In this document: in pieces, positions 24,771-36,608 of the stretch
How the letters are laid out: every line of letters begins with the position of its first letter
Numbering within the stretch: the first letter of the stretch is position 1
Assembly (NCBI GenBank): GCA_021399445.1
Contig: JAJTUQ010000002.1
Location: 558,001 to 622,000, forward strand
From: Xylogone sp. PMI_703
Taxonomy: Eukaryota; Ascomycota; Leotiomycetes
Length of the DNA: 64,000 nt
Direction: 5' to 3'
Translations under genes and position numbers: made by a program
Notes under the pieces: model-generated
What the model was told of the DNA's origin: nothing
The model's input: the letters and a program-made list of their open reading frames with translations, nothing else
Databases searched by the model: none

Positions 24771-26221
24771 CCTAGCTAGATGTCAAAGACCTAGTAGTAC
24801 CTGCTTAAAGATTGTGACCTAGGATATCTGAGATGTATCCTAACACTATCTTCGCTTGCTTCTTGCTTTTAATCTTTGTATTCGGTTGTTCGTAGTTGGA
24901 ACTGTTATAGTATGTGCTCAAAGAGATATTCTTTCCTTCCTAGTGTCTGATGAAAGAGAGGATGTTTTGATGGGAGCAGTAGTATTCACACTTCTATGGC
25001 CATATTAGCGTCTTTACCATGTATTGAATGAAATCTTCTCCTATTTACCTATACACTTCGCTATCCAACCTCAGTGTCGTGTGATTTACGAAGTGTAGAA
25101 ACTAATCTAGAGGTATGCAATGGCAAGTACGATTTGATGGTGTCTCTGATCAAAAGAAATCAAATCGAGTTTCATCTAATTAACTCTAATTAACGTAAAC
25201 ATCAACGACAATCTTGTTCATTAATGGTTAGAAGAAATGGATAATAGAGCTATATTCACGCTGCGAACTTAATAAGACAATTTTGAATCAGTTGTTATTC
25301 ACGCAGCTGGGTAGATGAGCAAACTATCGGATGGAGACTGCTATAAGATTCACAAAAAAGGGGCTGGTTATGATTCATTACAAGCTACAATAAATTTGCT
25401 AGATGTCGAAAATAACACTCCCTGCCCTTCCTCTCAGGAGCTTCTATTTAATTAGTGAATTTATAAATAGAAAATCACATACAAGGAATGACTTATTATT
25501 ATGAGCTTTATGGAGTGAATATGACAATAGAGATGTAGGTGTACAGGTACGGTATACATGGTTGTAGAGAACCAGGTTATCTACTCTCTAAAACTTTCCA
25601 AATTCCATTCTCTGTCGGGTTTAATGAAAGCCAAGTTGAAAATGCAAGATCAACCCACGGATCACGAAGCTTATGGCTAGAACATCTGCGAACAAAGCCT
25701 TTGTATACGTTATTTATGTACAGATCTGAGAGCCTTCTACCACAGAAATGTAGTTATTCAAAGTATAAGTTTCCACAGACTCACTGCTGTTACTTGGACT
25801 GTTCAATACTACGAATATGATCCGATTGCAGCTGCATGAGGAACATTGTAGAAAGGTTCAATTTAAATGCTTCCCTATCCATGCTAGTTTACTCCATGGT
25901 GAACCAAGGTTAGGCAAAAGAAAACAATAACAGTAGTTTTCCAAGCATCTCTCTTTCAATAAAGACCTAGGAAACTCCTTATCTATACCCGTTAAGCGTT
26001 ATCACTATGACGAGGTTCATTCATAAAGTCATAGCAAATAATCATGAATGAGTAGAATCCTGCCAGCCAACTGACAAGAATTATCATCAATTCTGTTCCG
26101 CTTTGTTCCTGAATTTCGGCATTTTCAGCCCTTTCTGGAAAATAACTTGTGGATAAGTAAAGCAGGAACATAGATTCAAGTGTGGATTTATTTCGTTCAT
26201 AGCACGTCATGATAGTACAAC
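24771..26221. other. AT-rich intergenic region
   Basis: I see no convincing gene. Open frames at 25539-25820 (+) and 25992-26210 (-) are the longest; the latter has a true ATG and a hydrophobic stretch but no further support. A short tandem repeat lies at 25175-25194. Confidence 0.45.
25175..25194. repeat. Tandem 2 x TCTAATTAAC
   Basis: Two exact copies of a 10-mer, head to tail, in an AT-rich intergenic stretch upstream of the Cys-rich hypothetical gene (minus strand). The unit includes the homeodomain-like core TAATTA; significance is unknown. Confidence 0.5.
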
Positions 26222-29040
26222 TCAGGCGGCGCTATCTTCGTCTCTTCGCTCGTTTCGATATGGTGTTCCCTTAGTGACAGGTATGTTCTCATAAACACTG
26301 CGGAAGGCTCTCAATTGGCTATCCATGCCATTGAGTAACCTTGTCATCTCGTCCTGAAAATCTTCTTTTGTTGCTTTATTGGACATGACCGAAGAAGATG
26401 GAGGGGGTTGAAGAGGAGGGAAATGATCGAAAGTATAGCGCTGGTTGGGTGGAATCATCTGGGCTGTCCGAGGTTGAGATTGTGCAGATGTATATTCTGC
26501 GCCTGATGTATCGTACTGAGCACTGCTTCCATAATCATTTGTATATGCCCCGCCCGGACCTTCAGCATCTGAGGCTGAAAAATCCGATACATCATGCAGA
26601 TTATTGGGGCCGCTTATGGTAGGGAATTGGCTAGGTCCATCGGAATCAAATTCCTGGTAAGAGTCACCCTGACTGATGGGGGCCGGCTGGTACATGGATA
26701 CGTGACGTTCGAATTCGAATGGATTCCCCGATGTTGTGTGCTCACTAGTCGTAGATCCAACATCAGAGTTAGCTGTTGATGGACGAATGGTAGGAGTCGG
26801 TCCAAGTGCAGCATCAAGATCAATCATTGAGGCCATTGAATCCGGTCTGGTAGATGAACTCTGCATCATATGCATGTTGCTAAAGACACTCGATGAAGAT
26901 TCAGTAGGATGATGAGTAGGAATGGGATGGCTGTCCCCAAATCCAGACATGGAAGGGGGTTGGAGTGGTTCATAACTCGACGGAAAACGTGATAACTCAG
27001 GATCTGCAGATGCTGGAGGAACCATGGCTGGAAACTTCCAATCTTGGGTTCTACGATTATTGGTAACATCTGCTGGGTCACTTAGAGGCGGCCTGTTGAA
27101 GTCTTGAACAGAAGAGTTGTCATGAAAATGGTCATCCCGGCCTCGCCTTTCAGGTCTAATAGTATCCATATCAGCAAAGCTTGATAATCCAGTTGCTGTA
27201 TCATGATCACCAAGGTCAATCATCGTGTCTCTAATAGATGTCTGAGCAGAGTCGTCTCTCAGTGGTAAATCTGAGGTTGGAAGAGGCGCTTGCCTCCCGT
27301 AGTGACTACGACTATTCTCCTCGTAGCTTGACAGAGTGTTCGGATCAAATATCTTCTCTAATGGCGCCCGTAGTGGAGCAAGAGCCTCAGGAGGAGGTCG
27401 ACGACGCGAAGACTTTGGCGGATTTGGACGTGAAGTCTCTTGAGCAAAATTTGCGTCAAGTTCTATATGATTCCCATAGGCATCATAAACATCTTGAGCG
27501 TTAACGTTATATACTTCCTGGTCAAATGCAGCTGTTGTACTAAAATTCCAGGCATCATCAAATGGGACGCTTGGAGTAGCTTCAGATAACGCTGGAGCAC
27601 CTCCCATCATGAAGAGAGATTTCCTGGCACCACCATGATCTTCCCACGCTTTGAAAGCTTTAACTAGCTGTGATAAAGATGATGTTGGATACCTTTGACT
27701 GGTATTGTAGATGTAAGGATGCTTCTGCACCTGTTCAATTGTAGGGCGAGCACTGGGTTGCTCTTCCAGGCAGAATGCCACAAGGCTCCGCAATTCGTTT
27801 GAATAATTTCCGCCCTCAAGCCTCGGAACATGTTGCTTGAGATATGGCCCTATTCGCTCATATGAGATAATGCCCTTTGCCACATTTGGCGGAAGCCCAG
27901 TAGCAATTTCGAAGACCATGGAGCCAAAAGCCCAAATATCGACTTCTTTACCATAACTTGGATTCGGATCGAACAGTTCTGGAGCCATCCAATGCGGAGT
28001 ACCGATGATGGTTGTCCGCTTATCTATCTTTGTTTCAATAGTACCGGCAACTCCAAAGTCACAAAGTTGTACCGCTCCCTCTTCTGTAATAAGCACATTG
28101 GCGCCTAGAAAAATAATTAGTACCTGGCATTATATGCACTAAGGATGGGATAATTCACATTTGATATCCCTGTGGATGATACCAGCCCGGTGAACCCACC
28201 CGATAGCTTCTGCCACCTCTCGTAAAATGGGAATAATCCACTTTTCCTGTAAACCTCCAGGTGCGGTTGGTTTCATCTATTGTCTGCCAGTCAGTCAAGC
28301 TCATTCCATAAGTCTAACAAGGATAGGCACTGACCAAGGTTGCAACACTTCCACCACCACAGTACTCTGTAATCATCCACATAGCTTTCCCAACAGGTAG
28401 CGCTTCAACGACATGATTAATATTTCTAGCTTTGCTTTCGCTAAGTAGCTTCAAAGCATTCACCTCTTTTAAGAATTCACTATATGAATCTGCGTTACGT
28501 GGGTTGAGCGTGTCACTCTCATCTATGTCGATAATTTTAACGGCAACAATGGCGGCGGATGTCATATCCTTGCTGTGAAAAGTTAGATACCGTATGACTT
28601 GCGAGATTACAGTAGACTTGCCCTTTGTAAACACGCCCAAATGTACCTTTACCAATAAGCTCAAGTAAAGCATATTTAGGAGGTTCTTTGCCTGCTTTAG
28701 TTGCTGCTTCGATCACAGAAGCTTGCATTTGCCTTGCATCTTCGATTGCTTTTGCCTTTATATGGTTAAGCTCGACCGGCCTAACCTGGAGTGACTCCAT
28801 TTTGGTCTGTGCTGAAGACGGCTTTCTGTTGGGATTATTTGATAGATCTAAGGTACGTTGGCCGGATGCGTGATTTTGTGACGGACTGTGGATAACTGAA
28901 AAGGAATCTTTGTCTGAAGATAATGAAGTCTCAAGCCCGATATTGTTAACCGGCTGTTGGTATTCGCGTTCTCGGAGACGCTCTATTAACAAAGGGTCCT
29001 TACGGTTTAGGGTACGGTGCGAAAGTTCTCTGACAGGATC
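26222..29040 (-). CDS. STE20/GCK-family serine/threonine kinase (C-terminal part of a likely longer gene)
   Basis: Coding blocks 28622-29040, 28335-28572, 28159-28276 and 26222-28104 join in phase for 885 residues plus stop. A charged leader (RKDPLLIERLREREYQQ) and a helix precede the kinase domain, which starts about residue 123: GKGTFGRVYKG loop, VAVK lysine, HRDIKCAN catalytic loop, CDFGVAG, and IIGTPHWMAPEL. The long tail after it is Ser/Pro/Asp-rich with short conserved-looking islands (FDDAWNFST, LRAPLEKIFDP, and a C-terminal helix DFQDEMTRLLNGMDSQLRAFRSVYENIP). Such kinases act in septation or polarity pathways, but I cannot assign the orthologue (MST-1, SID-1 or NAK1-like). No in-frame ATG exists between 29040 and 28800, and coding-like sequence continues upstream to an acceptor at 29041. 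It therefore probably continues the block at 29041-31668, making 1707 residues. Confidence 0.8.
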
Positions 29041-31668
29041 CTAATTTTTGTCAACTAATTGGTCTAGTTCTATCGACAGTCCCCTTACAATATTCCCGAT
29101 TATGCCAAAAGGATTATTGTCAGATTTCTTCATAGGCAGCTAATCAGCAACAGCTACGCAATAATACCAGTAGGCAGATACTTACCAGATTTTGTGCTGC
29201 CAGTTCTAACTTCTGATCAGCTTCAACTTGAAATCGAACGCTTTTCGTCTTTTTCAAGCCAATTGGCTTTTTCACACTACGGCTATGAAGAGGACTTAAC
29301 TGGTCAGCGTTATTAGACGAATGACCTTGTTCCCACTTTGACAGTAGCTGTGAGAATCTTTTGTCTGTTGTTATACTTATTGGTTTTGGAGACTTTGACA
29401 ATACGTCTCTTCCATTCAACACAGGATCCTTGGACGCAGTCGTGAGTTCTCGAACTCTTTCAAAAACCAGCTTTGACGTGGCACTTGGGCTATCTAACTT
29501 AGATATCTTATCAGATGCGCAATATGGCGGATATGAATTGTTTCTGTCCCTCTCTTTCAATAAGCTTCTTCGCTCCGGATTCGACGAGGGTAGTTGATCT
29601 CCAACTAGAAAAGAGTCTTTTGAAACTGGATTAATATCTGAGCTCCCATGGAGTTCTCTCTCGCATTCAGACTTAGTGGTTATAAATACACTAGCAGAGT
29701 TAATTGCTGAGGTTGATTCTTCCTTCTTCGCGTCTTGGTTGAATAGGAAACGGAGATCTTTTGGGTCTACGAAGCTTTGATTGCGTGGCTCTCCCGAAGA
29801 TGTTCCTTCTGTTGTCTTAACCTGTTGCCTACGACCCTTATAGCGGTCTCTTGTCCTAAGGGATTGTTCTGGTTTTGAGTCAGGGTATTGAGATATACGT
29901 ATTCTCGAAGTTTGATTCTCAGAAACTGGCAAGTTATCTTTCCAAACTTGAAGCGGTGCAATTTCTTGTAGCTGTGAAGGCCGATCTTTGCAATCCGATG
30001 GAGGAGGTAGAAGAGGGGGAATCGCAGCTACTTGTGATGACAAGCGATGACTGTTCAAATCGTTGAGCTTTCTGATATTCAAGGGTTTGACTTCCGGATG
30101 TGCAAGCCCGTTATAATAATCGCTTCGTGTCTCAAGACAAGCGGAGGAAGCAGGGAAGTCTGAACTGTACAAGCTTGAAGCTTGAGATCTGCTCTGTTCG
30201 CATTCAACTAGCCTACCAGTTGCAAAGTCTTCCCACAATATTCTCACAGCACCAGGATTGCCGGGGTATTGCCTTTCGTCTTCTGGGTCGTCCTCGAAAA
30301 GACTTTCAAAGTTATACTTCCCTTTAGACTTAGCTGGTTCTGCTACAGTATACTTCTCGTCAGCGTTGGGAGGCTCTTTCCAGACGTGCGGTAGGTTTTG
30401 ACTAAGTTTCTCTATAGGTTTTTCGTTTTTTCGTATGGAATTTTCTAAACGGGCTTGGGAACTAACGCTGGGGCGCCTTTTAGTGGTTCGACGCCAGTTG
30501 AGAAATCTGTCCCTTGGCTGGAGAGCTGGCTGAGACCTAGAAGCTTTCCTTTCTAATATATGTCGTTTTGGTTGATCTTGTTCATCATGCGAATTCGGAT
30601 CTAACTTTTGTTCGGCTTTACACGACTGAGACTCGGAGAACGCTTGTACGGCACTGTCTCGTACCTTCTCTTGCGCTGAAGGATTGCGAAAGCCAGTCCA
30701 ATTATCTTCCTTTGCTAGAATAGGTATATTGGTACTGCGCTCCTGACCGACACTTGAGAATTGCCCATCGACTTCGGTATAGGGGAAAGAAAATGAAGTT
30801 GCGATACTATCCTCCCTTATGCTGACGCCAAGCCCCTTTTGGTTCTCTTCGGCGAACCTTGAATCAGCAGATTCGCTCTGGAACGCACAGTAAATAGGCT
30901 CTGAGACGCCACGTCTTGGGAGAGGAGGCAAGGGTCTCCTTGGGGGTGACCAGGATTTGTTTGGTCGAAGACTTAGACTTGCGAGTCGTCCCCGTTGTGG
31001 TGGTTCTCGACCTAACTCCGAGTTCTTTAAGCGGGGACTAAAGAATCTACGAGCCCTATAAATAAAGCCTCTGCCGTTGCTGGAGCTAGGCTTTGTAATG
31101 GATAGTGCGTGATATTTCCTCTTCTCGAACTTCTCCCTCGCAGTCAAAGGAGTGCTATTCGGCTCTGTATGAAGTTGCTCGTTAATAAAATGTCCATCTC
31201 TATTAATGGCAGTTATTAACGAAGGGTGTCCATATTCATTGGTGTTGCTGATGGGCACTTGCTCATCGTCAGGTGAAGTCTGCCAGTACCTGTCAGTTAC
31301 ACATGATGCAATGCAAACGTTGTTATTATAAAACGAGGAAACAATACGTTTGAATTAGCAGAAAGTCTAATAGTTGAGCCACTTGGTCCATCATCTATGT
31401 TTAGCATGGGAAGAGGATCCAGATAATTCCTTGTTCGAGTTTTTGGAGTCGCCTGGTTATGAGAGTTCTGCCCAGTTCTGCATTGCGAGGGCTCAACGCT
31501 CACGAGTCGTCTTCCATTTTCGTGATAAGATGCATGACTTTTTGACTGGGAGACAATCGACGGAGTATCCTTAGCTGCATGAAATTTCTCAAGGCCAGAC
31601 CTGCCTGATATGGCCTGTCGAGTTCGTCGAAGCTCACTCCGAGGTGGTATAGGTGGTGGGTTATCCAT
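29041..31668 (-). CDS. Long disordered region, probably N-terminal part of the STE20-like kinase gene
   Basis: Blocks 31348-31668, 29186-31279 and 29089-29139 join in phase (107 + 698 + 17 codons). The product begins MDNPPPIPPRSELRRTR and is basic, Ser/Pro-rich and low in hydrophobics, with short proline motifs (PPIPPR, RPLPPLPRR) that could bind SH3 domains. No folded domain is visible. After the LELAAQNL junction two outcomes fit. Splicing at 29088 (donor gtaagg) to 29041 carries the frame straight into the kinase. Without that splice the frame reads 15 more codons and stops at TAG 29041-29043, giving a separate protein of about 837 residues. I favour one gene because the strand, phase and missing kinase start codon agree, but two genes remain possible. 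Confidence 0.6.
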
Positions 31669-32904
31669 GGTTGAAATACCACTTAATGGACCACTTCCAC
31701 ATAACACAGGGGCATAAAAAAGAATGTGTTGATCTTGAATGACTACCGTCACTGACGGAGAAGCATCATCGTCACGATGCCAGAAAAGAAGGAGGAAAAG
31801 ATTGACGGTTTTGAAAGTTGATCATCGATAACTTACAAATTTATTGTTGGATTCAGGATACCCTCTCCTCGAAAAGTCAAAAGGAGGAGATCCAAGACTT
31901 GGGCGATGTACGCTGCCAGCTCCCCCTGAGCGAGGAGTTGAGGCCGGAAGTCTTCACTCACAGGAATAAATCTATCTTTTGACTCCTAACAAACAACCAC
32001 AACAACCACAAAACCCAGCAACTAAAATCCCATTCCCAAGGTTCAGAATAGCACACCAGATATACTTCCTTGTGCCAGAATTTATAAGAAAAACGGTGGT
32101 ATAGCACAGGTATCCCTCCTGTGAAATATGAGACCTAAATGTTCATAAACTGGTGCACTTCGGCCCAAAATTGAGCACGGACCATACCAGCGGGAACGCT
32201 AGGGCAAAATTATGTTAGCTCACTCGCTTAAGCGTCTGATACGGATTGATATTATTTGTGCTTGTTATGTGAGAACCCGATACTATTTCCGATAGCTTGT
32301 AATGTATTGAATTCCACTTGCCCAGATATCTGAAGCAATGTCTAGATTATACCGGATACATGGGATATTTTAGAAAGGCTATGAGCTCTAACATGGCATG
32401 GTCACGGGTCCAGATCAAACCGGAACACTGTAAAATTCTGAACATACATACAAGGTAGACCAATCAGCATTACCCAATGATAATTAAATCTCCGTATGAA
32501 CTGGCACTTTGATAAGAGATTCAATTCAAACGCCTCAATTACTGCATAACCATAATTTAAGACTTAGAAATAGAACGTCATTCCGTATGAAGATAAACTA
32601 AACCGGGCCATTAATTAATCATTACAGATTGCTTCTGGGGATTCGAAGTATAGGATCAGACACCATGAGTAGCTACTTGACCCTCGCGGCTTAATGCTAC
32701 CGAGTAATAGACTTTAAATTCGCATAACAAAATTCGGAGCATTAGAACATAGAATAGTTTATTAGCAAGATACGACTAGTGTATTGCCTAGCAAATGTCT
32801 AATTCCAGCCTGTACCTCAAGCCTATTTTACTCAATTTTGGTACGCAATGCAACCCACGCGCCGCCCTAATGGCCAATGCCCAGCCCTCGCTAGTTGAAC
32901 ACAC
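31669..32904. other. Upstream region of the kinase gene and 3' flank of 6PGDH
   Basis: 31837-31985 on the minus strand looks like an exon, with a tag acceptor and a gtaagt donor, and is open in two frames. It may add N-terminal residues to the gene at 29041-31668 but I could not fix the frame. From about 32100 to 32900 the sequence is AT-rich with no supported gene and includes the 3' UTR of 6-phosphogluconate dehydrogenase. Confidence 0.4.
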
Positions 32905-34639
32905 CTATGCTTGATAGGTAGAAGCCGAAACATTACCACCCCGTCCAGTCCAGTTAACGTGAATGTTATCACCTTCTGGGTATTTGGCATTAGCGAATTC
33001 TGGCTTAATGCGGAAGGTGTGAGCGCCGAAGTAGTCACGCTGAGCTTGGAGCAGATTAGCGGGCAGGTCCTTGGTGCGGTAGCCATCGAACCATGAGAGC
33101 GCGGTGGAGAAAGCTGGTGTTGGGATACCGAGCAGAGCAGCCTTTGCGACAACGTCTCTCCATCCTGGCTGAGCCTTGTGAATGGCCTTATTGAAGAAAT
33201 CGTTGAACAAGAGATTCTCTAGGTCTGGCTCCTTGCGGTAAGCAGCAGTGATGTCCTTCAAGAAGACGGAACGGATGATGCAACCACCGCGCCACATGAG
33301 AGCAATGGATGGCTTGTTGAGCTTCCAGCCATATTCCTTAGCAGCGGTTTGCATCAACATGAAGCCTTGAGCATAGGAAATGATCTTGGAAGCGTACAAA
33401 GCTTGCTCAAGATCCTCCAGGAATTGAGCCTTGTCACCCTCAAACTTGGTCTGTCTACCCTCGAAGTGAAGGATCTTGGAGGCACGAGTACGCTCACCCT
33501 TGATAGATGACAAGCAACGGCTCAAGACAGCCTCAGCAATCAAAGTGACGGGCATACCAAGGTCGAGAGCGTTGATGGCAGTCCACTTTCCGGTACCCTT
33601 CTGACCAGCAGAGTCGAGAATCTTCTCAAGAAGAGGAGTTCCATCATCATCGTTGAAATACATAATATCCCGGGTGATCTCAATAAGGAAGGAGTCAAGA
33701 ACACCCTTGTTCCACTGGGTGAAGACATCACCAATCTCCTTATCTTGCATTCCAAGACCACGCTTCATGATATCGTAGGCCTGGCTACCCGTTAGGAAGA
33801 TTGTTGTTGGAAAGCTGGATTTATACCTCAACTTACCTCGCAAATCAATTGCATGTCACCGTACTCAATACCGTTGTGTACCATCTTGACGTAGTGTCCA
33901 GCACCCTCGTCACCGACCCACTCACAGCAAGGCTCACCATCGCTCTTAGCAGCAATGGATTGGAAAACATCCTTGATGTATTCCCAGGCTTCCTCGTTTC
34001 CACCAGGCATCAGAGAGGGACCATATCTGGCACCCTCCTCACCTCCGGAGACACCGGAACCGACGAATCGAATGCCCTTGGATGAGAGGTATTTTGTTCG
34101 GCGTGTGGTATCAGGGAAATGTGAGTTACCGCCATCAATGATAATATCACCCTTCTCCAGGTGTGGGAGGAGAGTCTCGATGAAGTCATCGACTGGCTTG
34201 CCGGCCATGACCAGAAGCATGATGCGGCGGGGTCTCTTGAGCTTGGCAACGAACTCTTCTACGGAGTGTGCGCCAACGATTGGCTTTCCTAGAGGTGAAG
34301 TTAAGCATGTGCTTCCTTCGAGCTCCGAGGAGATAAGAGAGAAGGAGTAAACTTACCCTTGGCCTCATTGGCAAGGAAGTGGTCAACCTTGGAGGTGGTA
34401 CGGTTGAAAGCGACGACAGTGAAGCCATGGTCTGCTGCATTCAGAATCAGGTTCTGGCCCATGACAGCCAGACCGATGAGGCCGAAATCTCCCCTACAGA
34501 AGCCATGTCAGCTTAAGCTTGAAGACGGTGGAAGGAGCTTAGAGATAATTTTTTCTGGGGCGTGGGGTGTTGACGAAAAGTGACGATGGAGGGGTAGGTA
34601 AGGACGCATGTGGGGAACTCACACAGGCTCGGTACTCAT
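32905..34639 (-). CDS. GND1: 6-phosphogluconate dehydrogenase, decarboxylating
   Basis: Four exons (34623-34639, 34357-34493, 33837-34288, 32905-33780) give 493 residues, the usual length. NADP-fold motif [15 protein letters not shown] lies at the N-terminus. Then follow [36 protein letters not shown] and [21 protein letters not shown], which contains the catalytic lysine region. The C-terminal tail ends [14 protein letters not shown]. The enzyme converts 6-phosphogluconate to ribulose-5-phosphate with NADPH and CO2 release in the cytosolic oxidative pentose phosphate pathway. The first exon is a mere 17 nt (MSTEPV), completed across the intron. The acceptor before AYDIMKRG was chosen over an earlier tag because it keeps phase. 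Confidence 0.97.
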
Positions 34640-36608
34640 GTTGAGTTGTGGATAGACAAAGTTGGATATGAGAATGGATTAGTGGAGTTGGTGGTAGGTG
34701 AATTGAAGAACCAAGAGCAAGTTCTCTCGGGGAGATGAAGGGATAATATATGGGGGTTGCGGCCGGCTTGGTAATAGAAGGGAAGGAAGGAGAGAGATGC
34801 GTCGGGATTGCAATGATACTTGTAAGGAGGGGCTATTTCTGCTTAGACTGGGTAAAATAATCGAGACTTATTACGGTAGGCCATTACGTAGACCACTCCT
34901 AAACCTCCCTCACGCACAGCTACAGCCAATTGAGAGGGCGAGAGGGACCGCCGAGGGATTTTTTAGCAGTGCTGTATTTCCCTCTTTTGCATCCAGCGGA
35001 CTCTTTTGGCACCCGATGCCCTTTTCTCCCTCTTCATGACCTGTGTTCCGAGGGGCCAGTTTCTGCTTAGTCGGAGAAGTGCATGCCAAACACCTTCGCG
35101 GGCCATTCTGGGCCAAACCAAGCCCACTGGACGGGGCGGACAGCCGGGGGTTGGGTGTATCGGGTGGGTTTCACGTCTCCTGGCCGGCTGTTCACGATAC
35201 AATAACACCTCCGTACAGTATCACGGATTGCAACCTCTGTGACGCAGCTGGCGCATGAGAAAGCGACGGAGGCGTGAATGCTAAGATGTTTCATTGCTTC
35301 CTGCTTGCTTGGGGTCTGGCTTAAGTCATCAGCCTTCCTGCGATTACTACAGCATCTGCTCACATAGATTTGGTCCAGCAGTCACCGTCAGTCAGCGATA
35401 AGTCATCGGCCCCAACCTGAGGTCCGCTGGATAAACTGACATCACCGCGGTTGCGGCATTACGGACGCCGCCGGCTGGTGGGTTTCCTGCTGTATTTTGC
35501 CGTACTTGGGCCCATTATCGCCTTATTAATCATCTGCATACTTCGATTACCTCGATTATGCCTCGATTATACCTCGATTACAATCTATCTGTTTTAAAAG
35601 TGGCTGTTTAATGCATATGGCATTTCTAAAGACTTCATTTGTATGTCTATTGGTTTCTTATTACGGAACACATTGTTTGCCACAGGTGATTCCTTTCTGG
35701 TCGGGGGAGTTAAATGAGTTCGATATTCGATCGTGCTAGATACAATCTCCATGCTCACCCGAGACCACCCCACCATCCCACCAAATCCAGGCACCAAGGC
35801 AGCAATCGGAGATGATCGCAGCTAAGGATTAATATGTGTGTTCAGATCCCCGAGCGCAATCTGCGCACTTGACCGTATATAAGATGGCAACAATCTACCC
35901 CGATGAATATGGCCAATAACGAAAAAGGCTGTTATGATTTTCCTCCAAGGTAAAAGAGCTCAAGTTTCCAAAATCAGACCAGCTAGACGCCATCCAAGAG
36001 ACCATTAGAGGAGTTCCGAATTAAGATTTTAAGCTATCCGAATTGATGATTGGGCAATGCACCGGCCAATGAGTCTTCACACTCGAGGCCTATCTTCTTA
36101 TTGTTTTGTTTCTTAGTGTCTCACTTTCTATTGATGAAGTCGGGACTGTACAAATATTTGACCGTCACGAATTATAGAGCTGTAGAGATTATATTCGACA
36201 ACGCAAATGTTAGGTTGCTATTTTACATCCTATCTTTTCTGTAGATTTCAGGTCTGGTTCCGTTTCCAGAGCAGAAGTCGCTCTTTTTCTGGTGTCACAA
36301 TGTTGTAAAGCCACCATGTCAGGTAGCAAAGCCAATCTAACTTGACAAACACAAAATGAAGAAACCCAAATTCTACCACAACAAGCAAGGAATTTTATCC
36401 CCAACCTTCTGCTCTGTCAGTGATGTACAGCTTAAGTAGGATATCATTCCTTTCCCATTACCCCCCTAAATCAAACCGTATCCATTTCCTATGATCAATA
36501 CACTCTCGAGAGAATCGTAAACTCCGTATCCATTCCAGCAAACACCGATATCATACGTGAATTGAATGCCATCTACACTCCGTGAGAACCTAGACCGCCG
36601 GTGAGTTT
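34640..36608. other. 2 kb intergenic region upstream of GND1
   Basis: This holds the 6PGDH promoter side and the 3' flank of NF-YB. A CCAAT box is at 34926-34930, about 290 bp upstream of the GND1 start, and a TATA-like AT run lies about 105 bp upstream. Overlapping open frames at 34800-35360 on both strands are not supported. A small tandem repeat lies at 35541-35580. Confidence 0.45.
35541..35580. repeat. Short tandem repeat of (C)CTCGATTA
   Basis: Four copies of a 9-mer occur at 35541-35549 (variant CTTCGATTA), 35550-35558, 35561-35569 and 35572-35580, the last two preceded by 2-nt spacers TG and TA. The near-helical period (9-11 bp) could array a binding site on one DNA face. It lies about 900 bp upstream of the GND1 start. 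Confidence 0.8.

Noticed and set aside
25992..26210. 72-codon minus frame with a hydrophobic stretch just downstream of the kinase
   Set aside because: It starts with ATG and could be a small membrane protein, but lies where the kinase 3' UTR should be and resembles nothing I know.
31686..31800. Frame continuing upstream of MDNPPPIPPR with hydrophobic residues
   Set aside because: Open by chance to a stop near 31821; it begins without ATG and its sequence fits intron or leader better than the Ser/Pro-rich protein downstream.
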